From: Streptomyces chattanoogensis
GTDB lineage: Bacteria > Actinomycetota > Actinomycetes > Streptomycetales > Streptomycetaceae
Reading direction: 5' to 3'
Assembly (NCBI RefSeq): GCF_001294335.1
Contig: NZ_LGKG01000153.1
Span: 13,217-77,216, forward strand
Length of the DNA: 64,000 nt
The position numbers were made by a program, and so were the translations under genes. Positions 25,413-34,582 of the stretch are shown here, piece by piece. Position 1 is the stretch's first letter. The number at the start of each line of letters is the position of its first letter. The notes under the pieces are model-generated. The model worked only from the letters and a program-made list of their open reading frames with translations, was not told the DNA's origin and made no database searches.

Positions 25413-26645
25413 ATGGCCACGAGCAATGCGTTGGTGATCGCCGGAGCGGGGCTGGCCGGTGCCAAGGCCGCGGAGACCTTGCGTGCGGAGGGGTTCGACG
25501 GGCCGCTGGTGCTGCTGGGGGACGAGAGCGAGCGGCCGTACGAGCGGCCGCCGCTGTCCAAGGGGTATCTCATGGGCCGGTCGGAGCGGGAGAAGGTGTA
25601 TGTGCACCCGGCCCGGTGGTACGAGGACCACGACGTCGATCTGCGGCTGGGGACGGCGGTGACCGCGCTCGACCCGGCGGCCCACGAGCTGACGCTCGCC
25701 GACGGGAGCCGGCAGGGTTACGCGAAGCTGCTGCTGGCCACCGGGGCCACGCCGCGCCCGCTCCCGGTGCCGGGCGCGGAGCTGGACGGGGTGCTCCTGC
25801 TGCGGCGGCTGGGGGACAGCGACCTGATCAAGGAGACCTTCCGCACCGCGCAGCAGATCGTGGTGGTGGGCGGGGGCTGGATCGGGCTGGAGACCACGGC
25901 CGCCGCCCGTGCCGCGGGGGTGGCGGTGACGGTGGTGGAGACGGCGGAGCTGCCGCTGCTCCAGGTGCTGGGCCGTGAGGTCGCCCAGGTCTTCGCGGAT
26001 CTGCACACCGATCACGAGGTCGTCTTCCGGTACGGCGCCGAGGTCGCGGAGATCACCGGCACGCTCGGTCATGCGGACGGTGTGCGGCTGACGGACGGCA
26101 CCCAGATTCCCGCGGACGCGGTGATCATCGGCGTCGGCGTCGCGCCCAACAGCGGGCTGGCCGAGGACGCGGGGCTGGAGGTGGACAACGGCGTCCGGGT
26201 CGATGCGCAGCTGCGCTCCTCGCATCCGGACGTCCATGCGGCCGGTGATGTCGCGAACGCCTTCCACCCCTTCCTCGGCACGCACGTCCGGGTCGAGCAC
26301 TGGGCCAACGCCCTCCACCAGCCGCAGGTGGCGTCCAGGGCCATGCTCGGCCAGGACGTGGCCTACGACCGGCTGCCGTACTTCTTCACGGATCAGTACG
26401 ACCTGGGGATGGAGTACACGGGTTATGTCGCGCCCGGCGGTTACGACCGTGTCGTCTTCCGCGGCGATACGAGGAGCCGCGAGTTCATCGCCTTCTGGCT
26501 CTCCGGCGACCGGGTGCTGGCCGGAATGAACGTCAATGTCTGGGATGTGGTCGAGCCGATCCGGGCGCTGGTGACCAGCGGGCGGACGGTCGATACGGCA
26601 CGGCTGGCCGATCCCGGGGTGCCGTTGGCCGACCTTGTGACCTAG
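25413..26645 (+). CDS. FAD/NAD(P)H ferredoxin-reductase-like flavoprotein
   Basis: A 410-residue pyridine nucleotide-disulfide oxidoreductase of the ferredoxin/rubredoxin reductase type. The N-terminal FAD motif is VIAGAGLAGAKAAETLRAEG; the NAD(P)H motif IVVVGGGWIGLETTAAARAA is near residue 150, and the second FAD motif VHAAGDVANAF near 275. The protein then ends with the reductase C-terminal domain (VFRGDTRSREFIAFWLSGDR). Redox-active cysteines of disulfide reductases are absent, as expected. No ferredoxin or P450 gene is adjacent. It follows the siderophore operon by 135 bases behind a hairpin and so is probably transcribed separately. Confidence 0.88.
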   Translation: MATSNALVIAGAGLAGAKAAETLRAEGFDGPLVLLGDESERPYERPPLSKGYLMGRSEREKVYVHPARWYEDHDVDLRLGTAVTALDPAAHELTLADGSRQGYAKLLLATGATPRPLPVPGAELDGVLLLRRLGDSDLIKETFRTAQQIVVVGGGWIGLETTAAARAAGVAVTVVETAELPLLQVLGREVAQVFADLHTDHEVVFRYGAEVAEITGTLGHADGVRLTDGTQIPADAVIIGVGVAPNSGLAEDAGLEVDNGVRVDAQLRSSHPDVHAAGDVANAFHPFLGTHVRVEHWANALHQPQVASRAMLGQDVAYDRLPYFFTDQYDLGMEYTGYVAPGGYDRVVFRGDTRSREFIAFWLSGDRVLAGMNVNVWDVVEPIRALVTSGRTVDTARLADPGVPLADLVT

Positions 26646-26831
26646 GGTCGGTGGCCCCCACCAGCCCTGGCCGTAGGGAAGTTGACGGAATGACGGCCGG
26701 CGTGACCCGCGGACCCGCCCCCTCTCCCCTCCCCGTTCTCCGGTCCGTGCCGCGGCGCCGCGGCGGGGCCGTTCCGCCGCCCGCGCGCTCCGCCGCCCGC
26801 ACGGGCACCATGGAGAGGAAGGAGGGTCGCC

Positions 26832-27023
26832 ATGACGACTGAGCCGACGCCCGACGGACCGGGTCCGGTGCCGAGCAAGCCGGAGCCCGTGCCGCGCGAC
26901 CCCGAGCCGGTGCCGGGCTCCCCCGTGCCCGCCGAGCCGGAGCCGGACGAGCCGGGCCCGCACCCGGCGGAGCCGCCGGGGACCGGCCCGGGCGAGCATC
27001 CGGCGCCGGAACCACCCGACTGA
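26832..27023 (+). CDS. small proline-rich protein, unknown
   Basis: Encodes 63 residues, mostly proline, glutamate and glycine in loose PEPVP-type repeats. It has no signal peptide, cysteine or recognisable domain. AAGGAGG nine bases before the ATG is among the best ribosome sites in this region, which is the main reason for accepting it. Such disordered small proteins are common in Streptomyces but uncharacterised. It may be a spurious frame in GC-rich sequence. Confidence 0.5.
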   Translation: MTTEPTPDGPGPVPSKPEPVPRDPEPVPGSPVPAEPEPDEPGPHPAEPPGTGPGEHPAPEPPD

Positions 27024-27068
27024 CCGGTACAGGGTGTCTCCGGTTGCGTGCGCAGGGTGGCAGAGCCA

Positions 27069-27084
27069 ACGTGGGACGTCCCAC
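27069..27084. repeat. heptad ACGT pair forming a 14-bp palindrome
   Basis: ACGTGGG and ACGTCCC lie next to each other and create the perfect palindrome GTGGGACGTCCCAC (27071-27084), about 90 bases upstream of the DUF5133 gene. An 11-base direct repeat ACGGCGATCAC follows nearer the gene. Confidence 0.7.
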
Positions 27085-27173
27085 CTCCTGTCCGGGGGAA
27101 GGGTGTGACGGACCTCGGGAGCGAGCACCACGGCGATCACCAACGGCGATCACGACGCGCGGGAGAAGACAGC

Positions 27174-27374
27174 ATGCTGCTGCCGGACAAATCTGTGCTC
27201 GCTGCGCAGCTGCGGCGGTACCGGGTCTGGGAGGACCTGGTGCACGCCGCGCCCCATGATCCGGCCCGGCGCCGTCGGCTGGAGGATGTCGCCTACACCC
27301 TGTGCGTCCTGACGGGCCGCCGCACCGCCCGCGAGGCGGTCATCGCGGCGGAGAGCTACCTCGCGAGGAGCTGA
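27174..27374 (+). CDS. DUF5133 family protein
   Basis: A 66-residue protein of the Streptomyces family DUF5133, recognised by [20 protein letters not shown] at the start and [18 protein letters not shown] near the end. The function is unknown. The ATG of MLLPDK has GGGAGAAG upstream; the frame is open further upstream without family similarity. It ends two bases before the phosphoketolase start, so the two are almost certainly co-transcribed and perhaps co-translated, hinting at a link with phosphoketolase regulation. Confidence 0.8.
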   Translation: MLLPDKSVLAAQLRRYRVWEDLVHAAPHDPARRRRLEDVAYTLCVLTGRRTAREAVIAAESYLARS

Positions 27375-27376
27375 GC

Positions 27377-29764
27377 ATGCGCGACGCACCGACGCCGCCC
27401 GCGCCGACCCACCTCGACCCGGCCGAACTGCGCACCCTGGACGCCCACTGGCGGGCCGCCAACTACCTTTCCGTCGGCCAGATCTACCTGATGGCCAACC
27501 CGCTGCTGACCGAGCCGCTGCGCCCCGAGCACATCAAACCGCGGCTGCTCGGCCACTGGGGCACCTCCCCGGGCCTGAACCTGGTGCACACCCATCTCAA
27601 CCGCGTCATCAAGGCCCGCGGTCTGGAGGCGCTGTGCGTCTGGGGCCCGGGCCACGGCGGCCCCGCCGTCCTCGCCAACTCCTGGCTCGACGGTACGTAC
27701 GGCGAGACCTATCCCGATGTCGGCCGGGACCGCGCGGGCATGGAGCGGCTGTTCCGGCAGTTCTCCTTCCCCGGCGGCGTCCCCAGCCATGTCGCGCCGG
27801 AGACGCCCGGCTCCCTGCACGAGGGCGGTGAGCTGGGCTATTCCCTCGCCCATGCCTACGGGGCGGCGTTCGACAACCCGCAGCTGCTGGTGGCGTGTGT
27901 GATCGGGGACGGCGAGGCGGAGACCGGGCCGCTCGCCGCGTCGTGGCACGCCACCAAGTTCCTCGACCCGGTGCACGACGGGGCGGTGCTGCCGATCCTG
28001 CACCTCAACGGCTACAAGATCGCCAACCCGGCGGTGCTCGCCCGGATCCCGCACGACGAACTCGACGCGCTGCTGCGCGGCTACGGCCACGACCCGCTGT
28101 ACGTCGTCGGCAACGACCCCGCCACGGTGCACGACGCGCTGGCCGCCGCGATGGACCGGGCGCTGGACCGGATCGGCGACATCCAGCGGCGGGCCCGTTC
28201 CGCGGGCGAGACGGACCGGCCGCACTGGCCGGTGATCGTGCTCCGCACGCCCAAGGGCTGGACCGGCCCGCACGAGGTCGACGGGCTGCCGGTCGAGGGC
28301 ACCTGGCGCGCGCACCAGGTCCCGCTGACGGGCGTACGCGACCATGCCGATCACCGCCATCAGCTGGAGGCCTGGCTGCGTTCGTACCGCCCGGAGGAGC
28401 TGTTCGACGCCTCGGGCGCGCCCCTGCCGGACGTCCTGGCCTGTGTGCCCGAGGGCTCCCGGCGGCTGGGTGCCTCCCCGCACGCCAACGGGGGCCTCCT
28501 TCTGCAGGATCTGCCGGTCCCGCCGCTCGAACGGCACGCGGTGGACGTCGCCAAACCGGGCGCCGTGCTGCACGAGCCGACGCGGGTGCTCGGCGGCATG
28601 CTGCGGGCCGTCATGGCGGCCACCGCGGAGCGCCGTGACTTCCGTGTCGTCGGCCCCGACGAGACCGCCTCCAACCGTCTGGAGGCGCTCTACGAGGCCA
28701 CCGGGAAGGACTGGCAGGCCGAAACGGTCGGCAGCGACGAGCATCTGGCGCGCGACGGCCGGGTCATGGAGGTGCTCTCGGAGCATCTGTGCCAGGGCTG
28801 GCTGGAGGGCTATCTCCTCACCGGGCGGCACGGTCTCTTCTCCTGCTACGAGGCGTTCGCCCATATCGTCGACTCGATGGTCAACCAGCACATCAAATGG
28901 CTGCGCACCTCCCGCCGCATCCCATGGCGCCGTCCCGTCGCCTCCCTCAACTACCTGCTGACCTCGCATGTCTGGCGCCAGGACCACAACGGCTTCTCCC
29001 ATCAGGACCCCGGCTTCATCGACCACATCCTCAACAAGAGCCCCGAGGTCGTGCGCGTCTATCTGCCGCCGGACGCCAACACCCTGCTCTCGGTGGCCGA
29101 CCACGCCCTCCGCAGCCGCGACTACGTCAATGTGATCGTGGCCGGCAAACAGCCCTGCTTCGACTGGCTCACCCTGGACGAGGCCCGGGCCCACTGCGCC
29201 CGCGGCGCCGGCGTGTGGCCCTGGGCGGGCACCGAGGACGGCGGCAGCGGCCCGGACGTCGTCCTGGCCTGCGCCGGGGACGTCCCCACCCAGGAGACCC
29301 TGGCCGCCGCCGGTCTGCTCCGCCGCCATCTGCCGGAGCTCGCCGTACGGGTCGTCAATGTCGTCGACATGGCCCGGCTCCTGCCCGCGGGTGCGCACCC
29401 CCACGGCATGCCGGACTCCGAGTACGACGCCCTGTTCACCCCCGACAAGCCGGTCATCTTCGCTTATCACGGCTATCCCTGGCTGATCCACCGCCTGAGC
29501 TACCGCCGCACCGGCCACCGCCATCTGCATGTCCGCGGCTACAAGGAGGAGGGCACCACGACCACCCCCTTCGACATGGTCGTCCGCAACGACCTCGACC
29601 GCTACCGGCTGGTCATGGACGCCGTGGACCGGGTCCCGGGCCTCGGTGTCCGCGCCCTCGCCGTGCGCCAGGCGATGGCGGATGCCCGTACCCGGCATCA
29701 CGCCTGGATCCGCGAGCACGGGACGGATCTGCCGGAGGTGGCGGACTGGACGTGGACGGGGTGA
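27377..29764 (+). CDS. phosphoketolase (Xfp family)
   Basis: A 795-residue thiamine diphosphate enzyme splitting xylulose 5-phosphate (and/or fructose 6-phosphate) with phosphate to acetyl phosphate plus an aldose phosphate. Typical sequences are [33 protein letters not shown] [39 protein letters not shown], the ThDP-diphosphate motif [40 protein letters not shown] and [20 protein letters not shown]. The full length of the family is present. The ATG follows GAGGAG and lies two bases after DUF5133. No acetate kinase gene is adjacent in view, so the acetyl phosphate is used elsewhere. Confidence 0.95.
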   Translation: MRDAPTPPAPTHLDPAELRTLDAHWRAANYLSVGQIYLMANPLLTEPLRPEHIKPRLLGHWGTSPGLNLVHTHLNRVIKARGLEALCVWGPGHGGPAVLANSWLDGTYGETYPDVGRDRAGMERLFRQFSFPGGVPSHVAPETPGSLHEGGELGYSLAHAYGAAFDNPQLLVACVIGDGEAETGPLAASWHATKFLDPVHDGAVLPILHLNGYKIANPAVLARIPHDELDALLRGYGHDPLYVVGNDPATVHDALAAAMDRALDRIGDIQRRARSAGETDRPHWPVIVLRTPKGWTGPHEVDGLPVEGTWRAHQVPLTGVRDHADHRHQLEAWLRSYRPEELFDASGAPLPDVLACVPEGSRRLGASPHANGGLLLQDLPVPPLERHAVDVAKPGAVLHEPTRVLGGMLRAVMAATAERRDFRVVGPDETASNRLEALYEATGKDWQAETVGSDEHLARDGRVMEVLSEHLCQGWLEGYLLTGRHGLFSCYEAFAHIVDSMVNQHIKWLRTSRRIPWRRPVASLNYLLTSHVWRQDHNGFSHQDPGFIDHILNKSPEVVRVYLPPDANTLLSVADHALRSRDYVNVIVAGKQPCFDWLTLDEARAHCARGAGVWPWAGTEDGGSGPDVVLACAGDVPTQETLAAAGLLRRHLPELAVRVVNVVDMARLLPAGAHPHGMPDSEYDALFTPDKPVIFAYHGYPWLIHRLSYRRTGHRHLHVRGYKEEGTTTTPFDMVVRNDLDRYRLVMDAVDRVPGLGVRALAVRQAMADARTRHHAWIREHGTDLPEVADWTWTG

Positions 29765-29766
29765 GG

Positions 29767-29795
29767 AGTGGGGGGACGGGGCGGGGCGCCCCACT
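29767..29795 (+). terminator. possible hairpin after phosphoketolase
   Basis: AGTGGGG and CCCCACT arms with a G-rich 15-base loop begin two bases after the phosphoketolase stop codon. The stem is short (7 pairs), so confidence is limited. Confidence 0.4.
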
Positions 29796-29883
29796 CGGCG
29801 TAACCCCCGGCGCGGTGACCCGGCCGCCTCCCGCCCGCATGTGAGCCTGGGGCCGGGGTAGCCGGTCGGCAGGAGGTGCACGG

Positions 29884-30075
29884 ATGGCTCACCCGAGGGC
29901 TCCGGGGGCACTCGCGACGGCAGCCGAACTCCTGGGCTGGTGGGCGGTGTTGACCGTACTGTGGATCGTGCTGATCAGCAGCGTCGACACGCTGGAGTGG
30001 GTGGTGGGTGTCCTCGCCGCGCTCCTCGCCGCCTGTGCGGCCTGCGGTGCGCGGCGCGCGTCCGGCGGCCGGTGA
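29884..30075 (+). CDS. MrpE-like small membrane subunit
   Basis: A 63-residue membrane protein with two hydrophobic segments (about residues 13-33 and 37-55) resembling only the N-terminal part of MrpE/MnhE, which in other bacteria is about 160 residues. It is first in an operon of Mrp-type cation/proton antiporter genes, GTGA-coupled to the next, and AGGAGG lies upstream of the ATG. The short form is presumably natural in this type of operon because the frame is intact and coupled. Confidence 0.65.
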   Translation: MAHPRAPGALATAAELLGWWAVLTVLWIVLISSVDTLEWVVGVLAALLAACAACGARRASGGR

Positions 30076-30605
30076 ACGGCTGGACGGCCGCGGGCACGGC
30101 GCTGCTGCTGTTCGGCGCCGCCCCGGCGGGCTGGGCCGCGGCCACCGGTCCGGTACGGCGGCGGGTGGTCGCCCAGAACTCGGCGACCACGCTGGTCGCC
30201 CTGGCCGTTCTGCTGCTGGCCCAGGGCTTCGGCCGCCCCGCGTACCAGGATCCGGCCCTGGTGCTCGCGGTGCTCGGCCCGGCCGGGACGCTGCTGTATG
30301 TGCGGCTGCTCGCGGACAAGTTGGCGGCCGGGCCGGCCCTGCCGCGGTCGCTGCGGGCGGCGACGCTGCTCAACTACGCCGCCGTGCTCCTGGTCGTGGG
30401 GCCGCTGTGTGCGGCCACGGATCCCGGCCGCGCCGTGCTGAAACTGCTGGTGATCGGGGCGCTGTTGGCGCTCGGCAGCCGGGTCGCCAACCGGGCCGCG
30501 AGCGCCGCGGCCTCGTCGGGGGGCGGGCCGGGAGGGCCGGGCGGGCCGTTCGGGCCGGGCGAGGGGCCGGGTGCCAGGCCAGGAGAAGGGACGTCCGATG
30601 TCTGA
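30072..30605 (+). CDS. MrpF/MrpG-like membrane subunit
   Basis: A 177-residue membrane protein. Residues 20-75 resemble MrpF (VVAQNSATTLVALAVLLLAQ then DPALVLAVLGPAGTLLYVRL), and the second half (LRAATLLNYAAVLLVVGPLC, VLKLLVIGALLALGSRVANR) resembles MrpG, so the two small subunits may be fused. The C terminus is a glycine/proline-rich tail unlike either family. The GTG start overlaps the preceding stop. These subunits help assemble the Mrp sodium/proton antiporter in the cytoplasmic membrane. The MrpG assignment is weaker than the MrpF one. Confidence 0.68.
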   Translation: MNGWTAAGTALLLFGAAPAGWAAATGPVRRRVVAQNSATTLVALAVLLLAQGFGRPAYQDPALVLAVLGPAGTLLYVRLLADKLAAGPALPRSLRAATLLNYAAVLLVVGPLCAATDPGRAVLKLLVIGALLALGSRVANRAASAAASSGGGPGGPGGPFGPGEGPGARPGEGTSDV

Positions 30606-30611
30606 CGTCCC
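30588..30611. repeat. inverted repeat around a start codon, heptad type
   Basis: GGGACGTC and GACGTCCC arms enclose 8 bases that contain the ATG at 30598. Three phased units, ACGTCCG, ATGTCTG and ACGTCCC (30591-30611), follow the 7-base family. In mRNA the hairpin could hide the start codon and part of the AGGAGAAGGG ribosome site. Confidence 0.7.
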
Positions 30612-30864
30612 CCTTGCCCTGGCGCTCGCCCTGGTGGCCGTCGCCGGAACCGCCACCGTGCTGGTCCGCGACCCCGTACGCCAGTCGTTCCTGCTCTCCC
30701 TCCTCGGACTCGCCCTCGCGCTGGTCTTCCTGCTGTTCCAGGCGCCGGATGTGGCCCTCTCCCAGCTGGCCGTCGGCACCGCGCTGACCCCGCTGATGGT
30801 GCTGCTGTCCGTCCGCAAGGTCCGCCGCCGGGCCCGCGACGAGCGGCGGGAGGAACACGAATGA
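30598..30864 (+). CDS. MbhD/DUF4040-type antiporter subunit
   Basis: An 88-residue membrane protein with three hydrophobic segments and the DUF4040 signature [20 protein letters not shown], which corresponds to part of the C-terminal region of MrpA and to MbhD of archaeal membrane-bound hydrogenase. It overlaps its neighbours by 8 and 4 bases. Having this domain as a separate gene is the arrangement of Mbh-type and small actinobacterial complexes rather than of the classical seven-gene Mrp. AGGAGAAGGG precedes the ATG, inside a hairpin. Confidence 0.82.
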   Translation: MSDVPLALALALVAVAGTATVLVRDPVRQSFLLSLLGLALALVFLLFQAPDVALSQLAVGTALTPLMVLLSVRKVRRRARDERREEHE

Positions 30865-31404
30865 GCAAGAGGCTCCGGCTGTGGGTGCTCCTCCTGGGCA
30901 CCCTGGGCCTGGCCGCCCTCTTCGCCGCGGCGTGTGCCGACATGCCGCGCTTCGGCGGGCCCTGGCACCCGTACGGCGACCGGGCCGTGCACGCCGCACT
31001 CGCCCGCCGCACCGCCAACACCGTCTCCTCCGTCAACTTCGACCAGCGCGCCTTCGACACCCTCGGCGAGGAATCCATCCTCTTCGGCGCGGTCCTGGGC
31101 ACCGTCGTCCTGCTCCGCCAGACCGCCGCCGAGAACCGCCTGTCCCCCGAACCCGCCCGCGTCTCCCAGCCGGTACGCCGCTACGCGCTCCTCGCCCTCC
31201 CCGTCACCCTGCTCATCGGCCTGCTTCCTCACCAACGTCCTCCCGTACGGGACCTTCAACACGCTCTCCTCCGGCGGCACAGTGCCCCTCCTCAATGCCG
31301 CCATCGGGGTGGAGGTGGCCTGCGGCGTCGTGGTGCTGCTGGCCCGCTTCCTCGACCAGGCCGTCGAGATCGAGGACGCCGGAGCGGAGTCGGGGACGAG
31401 ATGA
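30861..31404 (+). pseudogene. MbhE-MrpB fusion gene with internal deletion and frameshift
   Basis: The first 90 codons encode an MbhE-like (MrpA C-terminal) domain with [20 protein letters not shown]. An MrpB domain then begins ([16 protein letters not shown]) but loses its frame near 31215-31225. The continuing MrpB end ([20 protein letters not shown], then [12 protein letters not shown]) is in the +1 frame and stops at 31404, where ATGA overlaps mrpC exactly as in an intact operon. The span is 544 bases, not a multiple of three. The conserved PGGGF-GG core of MrpB is missing, so some 60 codons appear lost. As it stands, the first frame reads straight into mrpC. Natural deletion or assembly error are both possible. 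Confidence 0.75.
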
Positions 31405-31748
31405 GTGTGCTGCCGTATGCCATCGCCGGATGGCTGTTCCTGGTGGGCTGCTACGGGCTCGCCACCAGCCGCAATCTCCTGCACGCCGTGGGGTGCCTGG
31501 CCGTCTGCCAGTCCTCGACGTACGTTCTGCTGCTCGCCATCGGCTACCGGGACGGCGGCACGGCACCGGTCTTCTCCGACATCGCCCCCGGCTCCCGGCC
31601 CGTGGTCGACCCCGTCGTCCAGGCGCTCGTCCTCACCGACATCGTCATCGGCGCCACCGTCACCGCGCTCCTCCTCTCCCTGGTCATCCAGATCGCCAAG
31701 CGGCACCGCACCGTGGACCCGGACGAGCTCTCGGAGCTGCGGGGGTGA
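31401..31748 (+). CDS. mrpC: MrpC/MnhC antiporter subunit
   Basis: A 115-residue NuoK-like membrane protein with three segments. [20 protein letters not shown] and [20 protein letters not shown] match MrpC, including the conserved [14 protein letters not shown] signature. It works with MrpD in proton/cation exchange. ATG at 31401 overlaps the natural mrpB stop, and its own stop overlaps the GTG of mrpD. Because mrpB upstream is frame-shifted, the same frame is open from 30861 and a fused MbhE-MrpC product could form. Confidence 0.88.
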   Translation: MSVLPYAIAGWLFLVGCYGLATSRNLLHAVGCLAVCQSSTYVLLLAIGYRDGGTAPVFSDIAPGSRPVVDPVVQALVLTDIVIGATVTALLLSLVIQIAKRHRTVDPDELSELRG

Positions 31749-33661
31749 GCGTCGCAGGGATCCTTCCGCTGATCGTGGCCACCCCGCTGGCCGGCGCGGC
31801 GCTGCTGGTCGGGGCGGGCCGGCGGCTGCCCCGTTACGCGGCGGAGGTGATGGGATGTCTGACGTCGGCGGGGACGGCGGCGCTGGCCCTGGGCGCGCTC
31901 GCCGCCACCCCGCCGTCCACCGTGCGGCCCGCCGAGTGGCTGGGCGGCTGGCGCCCGCACCACGGCAGGGGCGTGGGCATCGTGCTCGTCGGCGACCCCG
32001 TCGGCCTGGGTCTCGCCGCGCTGGTCTGCCTACTGGCCCTGGCCTCCCTCGCCTACGCCTGGCGGTACTTCGACGAACCGCCGCTGCGCCACGCGGGCTC
32101 CTATCCCGCCCTCGTCCTGCTGTTCCAGGCGGGCATGTGCGGTTTCGCGCTCACCGGTGACCTCTTCAACGCCTTCGTCTTCTTCGAGCTGATGGGGGTG
32201 GTCGCGTACGCGCTGACCGGCTACCGCGTCGAGGAGGCCCGCGCGGTCCAGGGCGCGCTGGTCTTCGGCCTCGTCAACTCCCTCGGCGGATACGCCACCT
32301 TGCTGGGCACCGCCCTGCTGTACGCGCGGACCGGCGAACTCGGCCTCGCGGCGATCGGGAGCCGGCTGGACGCGCACCCCGGCCGCCCCGGCGCCCTGGT
32401 GACCGCCGCCTTCGTCCTCGTCGTCACGGGTCTGCTGGTGAAGGCCGCGGCGGTGCCCTTCCACTTCTGGCTGGCCGACGCGCACGCGGTGGCCCCGACA
32501 CCGGTGTGCATGCTGCTGTCCGGCGTCATGGTCGAACTGGGCCTGTACGGCACCGCCCGCGTCTACTGGACCGTCTTCGCGGGCCCCGGCGGCATCCCGG
32601 CCCCCGATGTGCACCGCGCGCTGCTGACCCTCGGTATCGTCACCGCGCTGCTGGGCGCGGTGATGTGCTGGCTGCAACGCCATCTCAAGCGGCTTCTCGC
32701 CTACTCCACCGTCGCGCACACCGGTCTGTTCCTCATCGGCCTCGCGGTGCTCACCCCGGAGGGCGTCGGCGGCGTGGCCCTGTACGTCCTGGCACACGCC
32801 GGAGCCAAGGCCGCCCTCTTCGCCTGTGTGGGCATCCTCCTGGACCGCTTCGGCAGCGTCGACGAGTACCAGCTGTACGGCAAGGGACGTGAACTCCCTT
32901 GGCCGGCCGGGCTGTTCGGGCTCGGCGGCCTGGCGCTCGCCGGACTGCCGCCGTTCGGCACCGCGCTGGGCAAGGCCGTCATCGAGGAGTCGGCCGGTGG
33001 CTGGGCGACGGCGCTGTGCGTCCTGGTCTCGGCGGCCACCGGCGGGGCGGTGCTGCGCGCGGGCGCCCGGGTGTTCCTCGGGCTCGGCCCTCGCCCGGAC
33101 GGCGCCGCCGCCCCCGCCGGGGACCGGATCGGTGACGGGGCGGTGGGTGGTGGGACGACGGAGGGCGGGACGGGCGGGGGCGGGACGAACGGTGGTGGCA
33201 CGACCGGTGGCGGCGCGAGCGCCGAGGAGACGACCGGCGAGAACGAGGAGCCGGAGACCCGCGGCCGGCTCTCCCATATCCCCGACACCATGCTCACCGT
33301 GCCCGCCGTACTGCTCCTCGGGGCACTGGCGGCCGGACTCGTCCCCGCCCTCCGCCCGGCCGTCGGCCACGCCGCCGACGCCTTCACCGATCACACCGGC
33401 TACGCCGCATCGGTGCTGCACGGCCATCCGGCCCCGCCGCTGCCCACTCCCCCGCCCCACTGGTCGGCGGCCGGTGTCCTGTGGGGCCTGGTGTCCACCG
33501 CCCTCGCCGCGGCGCTCGCCCTGTCGGCCGTACGGCGGCCCGTACGCCAGGAACCCGCGCGCTGGACCGTGCCGCTGCGCCGCCTCCACTCCGGCCATGT
33601 CGGCGACTATGTCGCGTGTTACCTGGCCGGGATGACACTGCTGGCGGCGCTGGTCATCTGA
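31745..33661 (+). CDS. mrpD: MrpD/MnhD proton-translocating antiporter subunit
   Basis: A 638-residue NuoL/M/N-type membrane protein, the ion-translocating subunit. Conserved parts are [18 protein letters not shown], the lysine region [20 protein letters not shown], and [20 protein letters not shown]. About 14 membrane segments are expected. It carries an unusual cytoplasmic insert (about residues 455-515) of Gly/Thr/Glu low complexity with repeated GGGTT-type motifs, absent from most MrpD proteins. The GTG start overlaps mrpC. It is the last gene of the operon, and no separate full MrpA gene is present. Confidence 0.92.
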   Translation: MSVAGILPLIVATPLAGAALLVGAGRRLPRYAAEVMGCLTSAGTAALALGALAATPPSTVRPAEWLGGWRPHHGRGVGIVLVGDPVGLGLAALVCLLALASLAYAWRYFDEPPLRHAGSYPALVLLFQAGMCGFALTGDLFNAFVFFELMGVVAYALTGYRVEEARAVQGALVFGLVNSLGGYATLLGTALLYARTGELGLAAIGSRLDAHPGRPGALVTAAFVLVVTGLLVKAAAVPFHFWLADAHAVAPTPVCMLLSGVMVELGLYGTARVYWTVFAGPGGIPAPDVHRALLTLGIVTALLGAVMCWLQRHLKRLLAYSTVAHTGLFLIGLAVLTPEGVGGVALYVLAHAGAKAALFACVGILLDRFGSVDEYQLYGKGRELPWPAGLFGLGGLALAGLPPFGTALGKAVIEESAGGWATALCVLVSAATGGAVLRAGARVFLGLGPRPDGAAAPAGDRIGDGAVGGGTTEGGTGGGGTNGGGTTGGGASAEETTGENEEPETRGRLSHIPDTMLTVPAVLLLGALAAGLVPALRPAVGHAADAFTDHTGYAASVLHGHPAPPLPTPPPHWSAAGVLWGLVSTALAAALALSAVRRPVRQEPARWTVPLRRLHSGHVGDYVACYLAGMTLLAALVI

Positions 33662-33691
33662 CGTCCCACCGCGTACGACGTCCCACGTCCC
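33661..33691. repeat. heptad ACGTCCC units
   Basis: ACGTCCC occurs at 33661, 33678 and 33685, the last two adjacent. It lies in the 74-base gap between the convergent mrpD and HhH-GPD genes, where no hairpin terminator was found. Confidence 0.65.
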
Positions 33692-33735
33692 ATGAGGTCC
33701 GGGACGGCGCCGCCCCGTCAGCCGGTGCCGGGCCG

Positions 33736-34398
33736 TCACCCCGCCGCTGCCTCCCGCACCTCCTCGGCGATCTCCCGGTCCAGCGCCGCCCGCACCAGCG
33801 CCGAGGCGAACGCGGCCGTCTCGTCCTCCTTGATCAGCCGCGCCAGCTTCGCACCGTCCCCCGGCAGCCCCAGCCGCTCCGCGCCCTGTACGGCCTTCGG
33901 GTCCAGGAACGGGGCGAACTCCGACCAGACCCCCTGCACCTCCCGCAGAAAAATGGCGGCCCCCGTCGGCCCGACCCCCGGCAGCTCCTGCAGCGCCCGT
34001 GACAGCGCACCGGCATCCCCGTCGGCCGCCTCCCGCATCCGCCGCAGATCACCGCCGTACTTCTCCAGCAGCAGCGCGGCCCCTTCGCCCAGCCGGGTGG
34101 ATGTGCTCTCGTCGTAGCGCCGGTATCCCCCCTCACCCAGCGCGTCGACACGCTGCTGCCAGGTGGCGTCCCGCATCCGGCGCGGCGTGCGCATCCCCGC
34201 GTCGAACAGGGCCCGCGCCGACGCGACCGCCACCGAGGCACGAATCCGCGTACTGAGCAGATCGGCCAGTACCAGGACCTGATACAGCGGCTGCGGGGTA
34301 TTGCGCACCTTGATGCCGCACTGTTCGGCGTAGGTCTCGCCGTACCGGTCCAGCAGCGTCCGGACGACGGCACGCTGCCCGCCATCACCACCGTTCAT
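33736..34398 (-). CDS. HhH-GPD base-excision DNA repair-like protein
   Basis: A 220-residue protein related to endonuclease III. The helix-hairpin-helix reads LQELPGVGPTGAAIFLREVQ, and LYQVLVLADLLSTRIRASVA corresponds to the N-terminal part of the glycosylase fold. The four cysteines of the usual C-terminal iron-sulfur cluster are absent, as is the catalytic lysine context of Nth, so it may bind DNA or act as a monofunctional glycosylase. The ATG at 34398 has GGAGG upstream; a TTG start 15 bases earlier is less likely. It is divergent from ku. Confidence 0.78.
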   Translation of the reverse strand: MNGGDGGQRAVVRTLLDRYGETYAEQCGIKVRNTPQPLYQVLVLADLLSTRIRASVAVASARALFDAGMRTPRRMRDATWQQRVDALGEGGYRRYDESTSTRLGEGAALLLEKYGGDLRRMREAADGDAGALSRALQELPGVGPTGAAIFLREVQGVWSEFAPFLDPKAVQGAERLGLPGDGAKLARLIKEDETAAFASALVRAALDREIAEEVREAAAG

Positions 34399-34582
34399 GA
34401 CAGCCTCCGTCAATCGACTCCGTCACCCTCGGTACCAGTACTTCATACCGACGTCCGACGTCTGCTGCCGTTTCCGTACCACCCGGCCCGTGGCACACCG
34501 GGCTGAGCGCAGCCTGAGATGTACGCCCCGGACAACCCGCCTAGCATGGCTTTCATCCCCGCCGGCACGCCGGCAGGCACCG

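Noticed and set aside
27356..29911. 851-codon minus-strand open frame opposite phosphoketolase
   Set aside because: Antisense shadow; no domain or motif, while the plus strand encodes a complete phosphoketolase.
31190..31240. Programmed ribosomal frameshift in mrpB
   Set aside because: No slippery heptamer or downstream structure was seen, and the missing PGGGF-GG core needs a deletion, which frameshifting cannot explain.
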